Below are positions 18,182 through 27,277 of a DNA stretch of 64,000 nt, piece after piece (the stretch's first letter is position 1; every line of letters begins with the position of its first letter). Origin of the DNA: Gammaproteobacteria bacterium 45_16_T64. Lineage in GTDB: Bacteria; Pseudomonadota; Gammaproteobacteria; Pseudomonadales; Ketobacteraceae. Position numbers and translations under genes: made by a program. The stretch spans positions 124,001 to 188,000 of the forward strand of contig MABD01000056.1 of NCBI GenBank assembly GCA_002162955.1, in the 5' to 3' direction. A model generated the notes under the pieces. The model saw only the letters and a list, made by a program, of their open reading frames with translations. It ran no database searches and was not told where the DNA came from.

Positions 18182-19996
18182 CTAAGCCGTCGGCGCGACC
18201 CTAAGCACTTCCTCCGCGGTGGTTGTGCCGTTCGCGATTTTATTGGCTCCACTGAGTCGCAGGGTCCTCATGCCCTCTTTCATCGCCTGCTTGCGAATAT
18301 CACTCAACTGCGCTGAATGCGCGACTAAATCTTTGATATCCTGGGATAATGGCATAATTTCGTAGATCCCCATACGCCCTGCGTAACCGGTCTTGCGACA
18401 TTCTTGACAGCCTGCAGGTGATTTGATCTTTTCTGGCTTCTTGCCTTTCCATGGCGCAATTAACGAATCCCAAATATCATCATCAATATACGCATCCCGC
18501 TTACAATGAGGGCATAATGTTCTGACCAAACGCTGTGCCATCACCCCCAGTACCGTAGCGCTAATCAAGTAAGGCGGTACGCCTAAATCCATCAATCGTG
18601 TCACCGCAGAAGGTGCATCATTGGTGTGTAACGTAGAAATGACTAAGTGCCCAGTGAGCGCCGCTTGTATTGCAACATTGGCAGTCGCCAGGTCTCTGAT
18701 TTCACCAATCATGATAATATCAGGATCTTGGCGCAACAAGGCCTTCACGCCATCCGCAAAGCCTAGCCCGATACTATCAACCACCTGCATTTGATTAAAA
18801 GCAGGTTCAACCATTTCAATAGGGTCTTCAATTGTGCATACATTCACCGCCCGACTGGCCAACTGCTTCAAGGATGAATACAACGTTGTTGTTTTACCTG
18901 AACCCGTAGGCCCAGTCACCAGCACAATACCATGAGCCTGGGTCACCATTTCTTGCCATCGATCATAATCCTCGTTTTCTAGGCCCATTTCCTGGGGCGA
19001 GCGCATTAAGACATCTGGGTCAAAAATACGCATGACCATTTTCTCGCCGAACGCCGTCGGCAATGTTGACAGCCGCAATTCGATTTCTAGATCATTTTTA
19101 CCCTTGGTTTTGAGTCGACCATCTTGTGGCTTTCGCTTCTCTGCCACATTCATCCGACCCAATATTTTGATTCGACTCGTCACCGCCGCCATCACCGTCG
19201 CAGGCAACTCATACACATCATGTAAAACACCGTCAATGCGAAAACGCACCTGTCCAGTATCACGCCGTGGTTCCAAATGGATATCGCTAGCTCGCTGCTC
19301 AAAAGCATACTGCAACAACCAATCAACTATATTGACAATATGTTGATCATTAGCATCTGGTGAAGACAGATCCCCCAACTCTAACAGCTGCTCAAAATTT
19401 GTAGCGCCGGACATTTTTTGAGCATCATTACCTGAAGCACCGCTCACCGACTTTGCGAGGTTATAGAATTCGACGGTATAACGCTGAATATCGGCCGGAT
19501 CAGCCACCACGCGTACAATATCCTTACCGCCTAACGTTTGCTCTAAACCATGCATCCATTCCGATACAAACGGCTGACCACTTGCGATAAATACTTGCTC
19601 ATCGGTCACCCGTAATGCCAATATTTGATGTCGCTCGGCAAATGCAAATGACATTACCGTCGTCACCGCTTTCACATCGACTTTAAGTGGATCAATGTGA
19701 AATACCTTTTGATTGACCTTTTTTGCAAGCCACTCCGTTAGACGGCCTGAAGAGAGTACCTCGTGGTCTGAATGCTGATCCCTTATTTCAAACTTATCGA
19801 TGAACTGAATGGGGTTCCATTTCAACTCGTCCTTTTCACGTCGACTACCAGCAATAAAGTTATAATCCCTCTCGGTAATTCGGGCATCTTCTAGTAATTC
19901 ATCCAGCACCCAGCGCACATCAATATGGATGCTCGAAGCAGCAGCTTTGGGTTTCGCTTTTTTAGAATTTGGTGGTACCGACGTTAATTTGGTCAC
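18182..19996 (-). CDS. GspE/PilB/PulE-family secretion ATPase, stand-alone
   Basis: A 604-residue ATPase. The C-terminal motor domain has Walker A GPTGSGKTTT, an Asp box region CTIEDPIEMVEP, Walker B DPDIIMIGEIRD and a His box ALTGHLVISTLHTNDA. The zinc-binding four-Cys motif is LCPHCKRD followed about 40 residues later by CQECRKTG. The N-terminal ~200 residues form the variable GspE/MshE-type domain. The start is GTG 19996, supported by AGGA at good spacing upstream. It powers type II secretion or type IV pilus-like assembly, but no pilin, platform or secretin gene lies nearby, so the system it serves is unknown. Confidence 0.88.
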   Translation of the reverse strand: MTKLTSVPPNSKKAKPKAAASSIHIDVRWVLDELLEDARITERDYNFIAGSRREKDELKWNPIQFIDKFEIRDQHSDHEVLSSGRLTEWLAKKVNQKVFHIDPLKVDVKAVTTVMSFAFAERHQILALRVTDEQVFIASGQPFVSEWMHGLEQTLGGKDIVRVVADPADIQRYTVEFYNLAKSVSGASGNDAQKMSGATNFEQLLELGDLSSPDANDQHIVNIVDWLLQYAFEQRASDIHLEPRRDTGQVRFRIDGVLHDVYELPATVMAAVTSRIKILGRMNVAEKRKPQDGRLKTKGKNDLEIELRLSTLPTAFGEKMVMRIFDPDVLMRSPQEMGLENEDYDRWQEMVTQAHGIVLVTGPTGSGKTTTLYSSLKQLASRAVNVCTIEDPIEMVEPAFNQMQVVDSIGLGFADGVKALLRQDPDIIMIGEIRDLATANVAIQAALTGHLVISTLHTNDAPSAVTRLMDLGVPPYLISATVLGVMAQRLVRTLCPHCKRDAYIDDDIWDSLIAPWKGKKPEKIKSPAGCQECRKTGYAGRMGIYEIMPLSQDIKDLVAHSAQLSDIRKQAMKEGMRTLRLSGANKIANGTTTAEEVLRVAPTA

Positions 19997-20138
19997 TGAT
20001 TAATTCCTAATACTCTTTGCGATTAGTGTAGCACTGTCTTGGACCTCTTCGGTGACCAAAAAGGTCGAAATCCCTCAGCATCGCACAAACCCAACAAATT
20101 GCCGCAGATTAAGTGAATAAGCCAACTATAGTTTAGGG

Positions 20139-20150
20139 AGGAACGTTCCT
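20139..20150. promoter_or_regulatory. 12-bp perfect palindrome upstream of putA
   Basis: The sequence AGGAACGTTCCT, a perfect 12-bp palindrome, lies 39 nt upstream of the putA start codon in the intergenic region shared with the divergent ATPase gene. Its position suits an operator for a dimeric regulator. This PutA lacks its own DNA-binding domain, so control by another protein would be expected. No evidence beyond symmetry and position. Confidence 0.3.
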
Positions 20151-20188
20151 TTGCATTGCTGATGATGATTTTTTGAGCAACCCTTTTT

Positions 20189-23100
20189 ATGCCAAAACTA
20201 CTTAATTACCAGTCCCCATTCTATGCGGCCAGTGAATTCCCCCTCAATGACGGTATTCTCAAAGCACAACAACAAAAAGAGTCTGACGCAGTTAAAGCGT
20301 TATTGAGTATCTATAAGATCCCTCAAACCACCCTAGATACCGTACGCGCCTACACCGAAGATTTTATTCAGGGTATTCAATCCAGTAAAGGCGGCGTCAA
20401 AATTGAAACCTTTCTCAAAGAATACGGGTTAGACAATCATGAAGGGGTCATTTTGATGAGTCTAGCGGAAGCGCTTCTGCGCATTCCCGATGACATCACT
20501 GCAGAGCGCTTTCTACGGGATAAACTGGATACTGGCAACTGGGCTCTCCATGCCGGCCATAGTGAAACCTTTTGGGTGAACTTCTCTACTTGGGGATTAG
20601 TACTCACCGGGAAAATATTAGACTCCAGCCCCAAAGAAGGTCGTATGGCCTGGTTTTCCGAGCAAGTGCAGTCACTATTAAGACGCATGGGTGAACCCTT
20701 AGTACTCACCGCAATCAAACAAGCAATGCTCATTATTGGCCAACAGTTTGTCGCCGGTCAATCCATACGTGCAGCACTAGAGCATGGCGACGAAGAGCGC
20801 GCCACGGGTTATTCACACTCCTTTGACATGCTGGGTGAAGCTGCCATTACACAACAAGACGTTGGGCAATATATTGGAGCTTATAGCCACGCCATAGATG
20901 CCATCGCAGAACACAACAAACAGCGTGAATCCCAAATCCAGACCGAAACCGAGACCGAGGCCGAATCAAACACCTCACACCCCTTTGTCCCATCCAGCAT
21001 TTCGATCAAACTATCGGCGCTACACCCTCGATTTGAACTACGACATAGGCACTGCTTAGAGGAACTGAAAGACAACCTATCCGGGCTGTTAACACAAGCC
21101 TATGAGAAAGATGTGCCTGTCACTATCGATGCCGAAGAAAGCTGGCGACTAGAACCCACACTGATGATATTTGCCGAAATCATCGGCACGGAGCCTTTTC
21201 GCCATTGGGGAAAATTGGGTATCGCCGTTCAGGCCTATCAGAAATCTGCTCTTGGAGTACTCGAGTGGCTAAGCGCTGTCAGTAAAACCGTACATTGCCA
21301 AATCCCTGTCCGATTAGTGAAAGGGGCCTATTGGGATAGCGAGATCAAGCGAGCCCAACAACTCGGGTTAACCGAGTACCCCGTTTATACCGTCAAAGCT
21401 CACACCGACCTTTCATATTTGGCCTGTGTACATACATTGATGAAAACAAAGCACTTTCTCTATCCGCAGTTTGCAACCCACAATGCCCATACCGTCGCCA
21501 GCATACTGACCCTCGCAGAAGAATATCACTACAGCCATTTTGAATTCCAACGCCTGCATGGCATGGGGCAAGCGCTCTATGATCATGTCCTTCACAACAT
21601 CAGCAACATACGTTGTCGTATCTATGCACCAGTGGGCGAATACACCCGCTTACTCCCTTATTTAGTCAGACGACTGCTTGAGAACGGTGCCTCAACATCC
21701 TTTGTGCGGCTAATTAATCAAAATGTGGATATCAGTTATTTAGCAGAAGAACCCGTGGTATCGGTCAAGAATGCGGATAAGTTCCGTAACCCAAGTATTC
21801 CACAACCCAGCAAACTTTTTAGTCCCATGCGTAAGAACTCCCAAGGGATCAATCTAGAAAGCACGCAAGAATTACGCACCTTACGTAATCATATAAACCC
21901 TTTCTTGAAAAAGCAGTGGTGGCTTAATCATCCTCACACCGAAGCCGAAAATAGCCCGCCGGAACCACAAGTTACCCTCAGATCACCCGCCGATTTCGAC
22001 GATGTGTTAGGGGGTTTTGATATTGCGTCACGAAACGACTGCCATCACGCCTTTGATACTGCGCTCTCAGCATTTATCGGCTGGAAAAAAGTCAGCGCCG
22101 ATGATCGAGCCGACTTACTGCTTCAAGTTGCCAACAAGCTTGAAGAGAATACCCACGAACTGATCGCATTGGCCATGCGTGAGGCAGGTAAAACAATCGC
22201 CAATGCCATTGCCGAGGTTAGAGAAGCGGTGGACTTTTGCCGCTATTACGCTCAGCAAGCACGCCAACAATTAAGCGAAGAAACCCTGCTCAAAGGCATT
22301 ACCGGCGAACGTAACACGCTAACCCTTGCTGGCAGAGGACCGGTGCTGTGTATTAGTCCTTGGAACTTCCCATTGGCCATTTTTACCGGCCAAATTGCCG
22401 CCGCCCTTGCCGCAGGTAATACGGTAATAGCAAAACCCTCAACACTGACACCGCTAATTGCTCATGTTGCCGTAGAGCTCTTTTATGATGCTGGTATTCC
22501 ACATGATGTACTGCAATTTCTACCAACATCCGCTGACAATATAGACAACACAATCCTGAACGAATCTCGCTTAGCCGCTGTTATGTTCACCGGCTCAATG
22601 TCTGCGGCTACCATTATCAACCGTAAGCTTGCCTTAAGAGACGGCCCGATCATCCCCTTTATCGCGGAAACCGGTGGGCAAAATGCAATGATTGTTGATA
22701 GCTCCGCGCTACCCGAACAGGTGGTGAAGGACGTCATAGCTTCCGCATTTGATAGCGCAGGTCAGCGTTGCTCCGCACTACGGGTGCTTTATGTACAAGA
22801 GGAAATTAAGGACACGATTGTCGAGTTATTAAAAGGCTATATGCAAGAGCTGCAGGTCGATAACCCCTGCCAATGGCACAGTGACGTCGGCCCCGTCATT
22901 ACCCAACAAGCTCAAGAAGAACTACAAGCCCATATCGATCGATTTCAACATAACAATCAAGTGATCTACCAAGCACCACTATCCGATGGGGCAAGTACGG
23001 GATCATATGTCCCCCCCACACTGATTGAAATTAACAATATCAATGAACTATTCGATGAAGTGTTTGGCCCAGTGCTGCACATTCTTAGCTATTCACAAGA

Positions 23101-23410
23101 ATCTATTGAAGAGGTCATTCAACAAATTAACGGCACGGGATTTGGCCTCACCCTGGGCATTCACAGCCGAATATCTAGCTTCTGCCAATATATTTCTGAA
23201 CACGCCAATGTCGGCAATATCTATGTCAATCGTAATATGGTGGGGGCAACCGTTGGCGTTCAACCCTTTGGTGGACATGGCTTGTCGGGTACAGGGCCTA
23301 AGGCCGGTGGCCCTCATTACCTGCTTAGGCTCATCAATGAAAAATCCCTCTCGATCAATACCGCCGCAATCGGTGGAGATACCCAATTACTCAGTGATGA
23401 ACATCACTAA
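20189..23410 (+). CDS. putA: Bifunctional proline dehydrogenase / L-glutamate gamma-semialdehyde dehydrogenase PutA (short form)
   Basis: A 1073-residue PutA that oxidises proline to glutamate in two steps. The FAD-dependent proline dehydrogenase barrel spans about residues 60-540, with LVKGAYWDSEIKRAQ near 379, FQRLHGMGQALYD near 454 and NGASTSFVRLIN. The aldehyde dehydrogenase domain spans about 600-1060, with SPWNFPLAIFTGQ near 725, the glutamate in IAETGGQNAMIV near 826 and the catalytic Cys in SAGQRCSALRV near 858. It is shorter than the ~1320-residue trifunctional PutA and begins without a ribbon-helix-helix domain, so it should not repress itself. An in-frame stop lies just upstream of the ATG. 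No putP transporter is adjacent. Confidence 0.96.
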   Translation: MPKLLNYQSPFYAASEFPLNDGILKAQQQKESDAVKALLSIYKIPQTTLDTVRAYTEDFIQGIQSSKGGVKIETFLKEYGLDNHEGVILMSLAEALLRIPDDITAERFLRDKLDTGNWALHAGHSETFWVNFSTWGLVLTGKILDSSPKEGRMAWFSEQVQSLLRRMGEPLVLTAIKQAMLIIGQQFVAGQSIRAALEHGDEERATGYSHSFDMLGEAAITQQDVGQYIGAYSHAIDAIAEHNKQRESQIQTETETEAESNTSHPFVPSSISIKLSALHPRFELRHRHCLEELKDNLSGLLTQAYEKDVPVTIDAEESWRLEPTLMIFAEIIGTEPFRHWGKLGIAVQAYQKSALGVLEWLSAVSKTVHCQIPVRLVKGAYWDSEIKRAQQLGLTEYPVYTVKAHTDLSYLACVHTLMKTKHFLYPQFATHNAHTVASILTLAEEYHYSHFEFQRLHGMGQALYDHVLHNISNIRCRIYAPVGEYTRLLPYLVRRLLENGASTSFVRLINQNVDISYLAEEPVVSVKNADKFRNPSIPQPSKLFSPMRKNSQGINLESTQELRTLRNHINPFLKKQWWLNHPHTEAENSPPEPQVTLRSPADFDDVLGGFDIASRNDCHHAFDTALSAFIGWKKVSADDRADLLLQVANKLEENTHELIALAMREAGKTIANAIAEVREAVDFCRYYAQQARQQLSEETLLKGITGERNTLTLAGRGPVLCISPWNFPLAIFTGQIAAALAAGNTVIAKPSTLTPLIAHVAVELFYDAGIPHDVLQFLPTSADNIDNTILNESRLAAVMFTGSMSAATIINRKLALRDGPIIPFIAETGGQNAMIVDSSALPEQVVKDVIASAFDSAGQRCSALRVLYVQEEIKDTIVELLKGYMQELQVDNPCQWHSDVGPVITQQAQEELQAHIDRFQHNNQVIYQAPLSDGASTGSYVPPTLIEINNINELFDEVFGPVLHILSYSQESIEEVIQQINGTGFGLTLGIHSRISSFCQYISEHANVGNIYVNRNMVGATVGVQPFGGHGLSGTGPKAGGPHYLLRLINEKSLSINTAAIGGDTQLLSDEHH

Positions 23411-23515
23411 TCGATCACATAACAACCAAAAAATAACCTGAAAGTTTCTTCTGCTTCCACTAGATGATTTTGGTAAAATGAAAGTCATTCTAGTATTCAA
23501 TGTGAGAGCATCAAC

Positions 23516-24823
23516 ATGACCAGTCCGAACCCTAAGGACTACATTACGTGGTTTCGTAGCACGTCTCCGTATATCAATAACCACCGCAACAAGACCTTTG
23601 TCATTGCGTTTGGGGGTGAGGCGATAGACCACGAAAATTTCCATCATGTTATCCATGATATCGCCCTACTTGAGAGCCTAGGTATTCGCTTAGTTTTGGT
23701 GCATGGAGCAGAGGCTCAAGTACAAGAAAAACTCGTCCAGCAAGGCACTAGCCGTAAGCATATTGACGGTAAACGCATCACCGACAATCACCATATAAAA
23801 TCAGTGGTGGAAGCCGCCGGCTGTGTACGTATTGAAATTGAAGCGTTATTGTCCATGGGGGTCGCTAACTCTCCCATGCACGGCGCGGCTCTCAGTGTCG
23901 TATCAGGCAACTTCCTCACGGCCAAACCCTATGGTGTAAGAGCTGGTGTCGACTATCAACATACCGGTGAAATTCGCAAAGTTGACGCTAAGGCAATCCA
24001 ACAACACTTGGATCAACAATCCATTGTCCTAATGTCCCCCATCGGCTATTCCCCCACCGGGGAGATCTTTGATCTTGCGTGGGAAGAAGTGGCAGAACAT
24101 GTTGCCACTGAGTTAGATGCAGAAAAGCTGATATTCCTGGATAGCACACCTGGCCTATTGGATGACCAACAGCAATTGATTAGAGAGCTGACCATCCGAG
24201 AAGCCCAGCAACTCATCCAACATCAATCAGCCCACTGTAATCACCTTCAGCATGCCATCAATGCTTGCCAACAAGGGGTTAATCGCTGCCATCTCATCAG
24301 CTTCGAGCTAAACGGCGCCTTACTTCAAGAGCTTTTCACCCACGATGGCAGCGGCACACTGATCGCACAAAATAATTACGAACAGCTGCGAAATGCCACA
24401 ATCGACGATATCGGGGGTATTTTGGAACTTATTGAGCCACTCGAAGCCGAAGGAGTGTTGGTCAGGCGGTCGCGGGAAGTACTCGAAAACGAGATATCCC
24501 AATACACCATCATTGATCGGGACGGGCTTATTATCGGTTGCGCAATGCTGAATGTATTTGATAATCACAATACAGGGGAGCTGGGTTGCGTTGCTGTTCA
24601 CCAGCAATACCGCGAAGGTCAACGGGGCGACAAGTTACTCCAACGCATTGAAAAACAAGCCGTTGATAGGGGATTGACAACACTTTTTGTGCTTACCACA
24701 AGAACCGCACATTGGTTTGTCGAAAGAGGGTTCCAACCCGCAGACATCAACAATTTACCCCAATCCAAACAGAGCTTATTTAACTACCAGCGCAACTCAA
24801 AGGTCTTCATCAAATCCCTTTGA
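23516..24823 (+). CDS. argA: N-acetylglutamate synthase
   Basis: A 435-residue ArgA of standard length. The N-terminal amino-acid-kinase-like domain (residues ~20-290) includes FVIAFGGEAIDHENF, LVLVHGAEAQVQEKL and the ITDN segment; the C-terminal GNAT domain includes GELGCVAVHQQYREGQRGDKLL and TTRTAHWFVERGF. It makes N-acetylglutamate from glutamate and acetyl-CoA, the first step of arginine synthesis, and the kinase-like domain usually carries the arginine feedback site. It is 105 nt downstream of putA; proline breakdown yields the glutamate it uses, although a shared transcript is not proven. Confidence 0.96.
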   Translation: MTSPNPKDYITWFRSTSPYINNHRNKTFVIAFGGEAIDHENFHHVIHDIALLESLGIRLVLVHGAEAQVQEKLVQQGTSRKHIDGKRITDNHHIKSVVEAAGCVRIEIEALLSMGVANSPMHGAALSVVSGNFLTAKPYGVRAGVDYQHTGEIRKVDAKAIQQHLDQQSIVLMSPIGYSPTGEIFDLAWEEVAEHVATELDAEKLIFLDSTPGLLDDQQQLIRELTIREAQQLIQHQSAHCNHLQHAINACQQGVNRCHLISFELNGALLQELFTHDGSGTLIAQNNYEQLRNATIDDIGGILELIEPLEAEGVLVRRSREVLENEISQYTIIDRDGLIIGCAMLNVFDNHNTGELGCVAVHQQYREGQRGDKLLQRIEKQAVDRGLTTLFVLTTRTAHWFVERGFQPADINNLPQSKQSLFNYQRNSKVFIKSL

Positions 24824-24854
24824 AACCAATAAAATAGTGTCGGTAGCGACTAAA

Positions 24855-24884
24855 TATGTCAGTTATGCCAAAATTATGTCAGTT
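24855..24884 (+). repeat. Two direct repeats TATGTCAGTT, 20 bp apart
   Basis: TATGTCAGTT occurs at 24855-24864 and again at 24875-24884, exactly 20 bp apart, within the 159-nt gap between argA and the following DsbA-like gene. The two-helical-turn spacing places both copies on one face of the DNA, as in some tandem activator sites. No regulator can be named. Confidence 0.35.
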
Positions 24885-24982
24885 TCTAACGCTATGACTA
24901 AATTACTACTAGCAATACCTAGGTCCAGGCAAGTAGAATCCCTGACTTGTAGTATTAAATGCAGTTAACACAGTAACGGAAT

Positions 24983-26302
24983 ATGTCATCTAAGAACCTG
25001 TTGATGCCTCACATGGCCCGCGTAATTACAAGCGACGGCAATAGAAACCTAAAAAGAGGTTTTTTTGAGCTAAGACGAAAGCTATCTCCATCGCTTAACG
25101 TTGTCACGTTCTACCATCGTGTAAACGACCCTTATTCCTATTTACTACTGCAGGCAATTCCACGATTTTTGGAAGATTTTAATATCTCCCTGGAAATTGA
25201 GTTTGTATTGGATCTGCCCGAAGAACTAAACCATGAGCAGGAAAAACTTGAGCAATATGCGCTGTACGACGCTCAACGGCTTGCTCGATTTCATAATTTA
25301 GTATTTCCGAAGAACCCCATACAACCATCGAAAGCCGACACGTTAAAAGCGACGTCGACACTGCTTAAACACAAAGACCGCCCAAAGCTACTTCATTTAG
25401 TAACCGAAGTAACCAGTGCTTTATGGGGTATCAGCACCACCACCTTCAAAAGCTGCAGTAACCGTTACGGTGGATTAGCGGAAAAAGAAACGCGTAAACT
25501 GATAGCTCAAGCCAAGGATCGCCTCGTTAATCACGGCCATTATAACTCTGGCATGCTGCATTATGGGGGGGAATGGTACTGGGGTATCGATCGGCTCGGA
25601 CATCTTGCGGAACGGCTCAGCCGACCGGGAATCCAGCGAGATACCGGTGATATTGCCGATTATCAACGACAATACCGACATGCGCTACAAGGCTACAGCA
25701 CATTGAAGCGACGGCCGAAAAAGGTCGAAACGTTGGATTTCTATTTTTCCTTTAGAAGCCCCTATTCCTATATCGCGGCAGAACGCATTTTCAAATTAGC
25801 CGATTTGTATAAATTTCCGGTTAATATCAAACCCGTGCTACCCATGGCGATGAGAGGGCTAAGCGTCCCCAAAGCCAAGCGCATGTATATACTTCACGAC
25901 ACGAAGCGCGAAGCCAATCGATTTGGCGTGCCTTTCGGTAAAATTGCCGATCCGCTAGGTGAAGGGGTAAGACGCTGTTTAGCCCTATTTCCGTATGCCA
26001 AAGCCAAGGGCAAAGAACGCGCCTTTATCACCACTATCGCCACAGCCATTTGGTCCGAAGGCGCTGATGTGTGCAAAGACTCGGTCCTCGAACCCCTTGT
26101 CACCAAAGCCGGACTGGACTGGGGGGATGCAAAACCCTGGATTGACACAGAAGACTGGGTAGCCATCGCGGAAAAGAATCGTAACGATCTGTTTTCACTA
26201 GGCCTATGGGGGGTTCCGAGCTTTAAATATGGCAACACCATCGTATGGGGGCAAGATCGATTGTGGGCACTGGAAGAAGCTATTCTTTCCGAAGATAAAT
26301 AA
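24983..26302 (+). CDS. Double DsbA/HCCA-isomerase-like thioredoxin-fold protein
   Basis: A 439-residue protein made of two DsbA-like (2-hydroxychromene-2-carboxylate isomerase type) domains, about residues 35-235 and 245-435. The second begins DFYFSFRSPYSYIAAERI, the HCCA-isomerase pattern with SPYSY; the first has FYHRVNDPYSYLLLQAI, with Asp in place of the first Ser. GVPSFKYGNTIVWGQDRLW near the end is the cis-Pro region. Neither domain has a CxxC redox pair, so disulfide exchange is unlikely and a glutathione-dependent isomerase or transferase role is more likely. No signal peptide, so cytosolic. It is followed after 3 nt by a small cysteine-cluster gene. Confidence 0.82.
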   Translation: MSSKNLLMPHMARVITSDGNRNLKRGFFELRRKLSPSLNVVTFYHRVNDPYSYLLLQAIPRFLEDFNISLEIEFVLDLPEELNHEQEKLEQYALYDAQRLARFHNLVFPKNPIQPSKADTLKATSTLLKHKDRPKLLHLVTEVTSALWGISTTTFKSCSNRYGGLAEKETRKLIAQAKDRLVNHGHYNSGMLHYGGEWYWGIDRLGHLAERLSRPGIQRDTGDIADYQRQYRHALQGYSTLKRRPKKVETLDFYFSFRSPYSYIAAERIFKLADLYKFPVNIKPVLPMAMRGLSVPKAKRMYILHDTKREANRFGVPFGKIADPLGEGVRRCLALFPYAKAKGKERAFITTIATAIWSEGADVCKDSVLEPLVTKAGLDWGDAKPWIDTEDWVAIAEKNRNDLFSLGLWGVPSFKYGNTIVWGQDRLWALEEAILSEDK

Positions 26303-26305
26303 CCC

Positions 26306-26560
26306 GTGGAATGTCGAGCTGGCTGCGGAGCCTGTTGTATCGCACCTTCCATCACCAGTGTGATTCCAGGCATGCCCAACGGTAAACCCGCCGGGGTCCG
26401 CTGCATTCAACTTTCAGATGACAACCATTGCCTAGTCTTTGGCACAGACCAACGACCCAACGTCTGCCACCAATTTTCAGCCACATTCGATGTTTGCGGA
26501 AGCAGTCGAGATGAAGCGCTAACCATCATCGACTCTCTAGAGCACTATACAAAACAATAA
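26306..26560 (+). CDS. YkgJ-type cysteine-cluster protein
   Basis: An 84-residue protein starting at GTG, 3 nt after the upstream stop. It opens with CRAGCGACC, the CxxxCxxCC pattern of the YkgJ / UPF0153 family, followed by single cysteines in RCIQLS, NHCLVF, NVCHQF and DVCGSS. The cysteines probably bind zinc or an iron-sulfur cluster; the family has no fixed function. The tight spacing suggests co-translation with the double DsbA-like protein. Confidence 0.8.
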   Translation: MECRAGCGACCIAPSITSVIPGMPNGKPAGVRCIQLSDDNHCLVFGTDQRPNVCHQFSATFDVCGSSRDEALTIIDSLEHYTKQ

Positions 26561-26671
26561 GTTCTCAGACATGAGTTTGTCTTCTTAGGACTTGCATCCC
26601 CCTGCAGAACGTGAAAACCTTAACCCTGCTTTTAGACTCTACAGTATTGTACGCTTGAAAGGATCCATGCC

Positions 26672-27271
26672 ATGACCATAAAAAAAATAGTTGGCGCTCT
26701 CGCTGCTAGCAGCTTACTGACACTATCCGCCTGTACTAATACCGTTCAATACGGTGAAGCGACACGGGTGGAAGCCACCAAAATTGATGTCAGCAGTAAT
26801 GAGTTAGTATCCGTTGCAGAAAAAATGACCCGTAATCTGCTCTCCTACCCAACAATAGAAGAAGCGCTTAAGAGAAAACGCCCCAAGCTTGCGGTCACTC
26901 CTCTCATTAACCAGACGTCTGATAGTATTGATATCAGTTTAATCGAAGACTCTATCACCAAGCAGCTGTCTAGCTCAGGAAAATTCTCCTTCTCACCCAA
27001 ATCGACAGTATCATCTGCACAATCAAAAGCCACGAAAGACCAGCTCTTCGTAAATGTCGACATTGATGTGGCAAAGAAGATCGCCAAAAAAGTTAAAGCA
27101 GACTATTTGCTGTACGGAAGCTTAAAAAATATCATCCGAACAAAATCGACCAGTAAAGAGGTCTATTACAAGTTTGACCTTCATATGCTAGATACCAAGA
27201 CTGGAAAATTGGTTTGGCAAGATAATGAAGAAATACTAAAGAGTCGTAAAAAAGCGATCTTTGGTATCTAG
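26672..27271 (+). CDS. LpoB-family lipoprotein (penicillin-binding-protein activator)
   Basis: A 199-residue lipoprotein with a signal peptide ending in a lipobox (LLTLSACTN, Cys about residue 21). The mature part shows the LpoB/PF13036 pattern: PKLAVTPLINQTSDSIDISLIEDSI, ITKQLSSSGKFSFS and ADYLLYGSLKNIIR, then a beta-strand KFDLHMLDTKTGKLVWQDNEEI. LpoB is anchored in the outer membrane and stimulates PBP1b to make peptidoglycan. ATG 26672 follows AAGGA at good spacing. It ends 6 nt before the convergent 27278 gene. PBP1b is not in the window, so the partner is inferred. Confidence 0.82.
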   Translation: MTIKKIVGALAASSLLTLSACTNTVQYGEATRVEATKIDVSSNELVSVAEKMTRNLLSYPTIEEALKRKRPKLAVTPLINQTSDSIDISLIEDSITKQLSSSGKFSFSPKSTVSSAQSKATKDQLFVNVDIDVAKKIAKKVKADYLLYGSLKNIIRTKSTSKEVYYKFDLHMLDTKTGKLVWQDNEEILKSRKKAIFGI

Positions 27272-27277
27272 CCCTTT

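Noticed and set aside
20189-23410. PutA as a self-regulating (trifunctional) protein
   Set aside because: The protein starts directly with the proline dehydrogenase part; there is no ribbon-helix-helix segment and an in-frame stop precedes the ATG.
25894-26406. A 170-codon reverse-strand open frame opposite the DsbA-like gene
   Set aside because: It lies entirely opposite a well-supported gene and its start; composition is Pro/Ser/Arg rich without domain pattern, as expected from a shadow frame.
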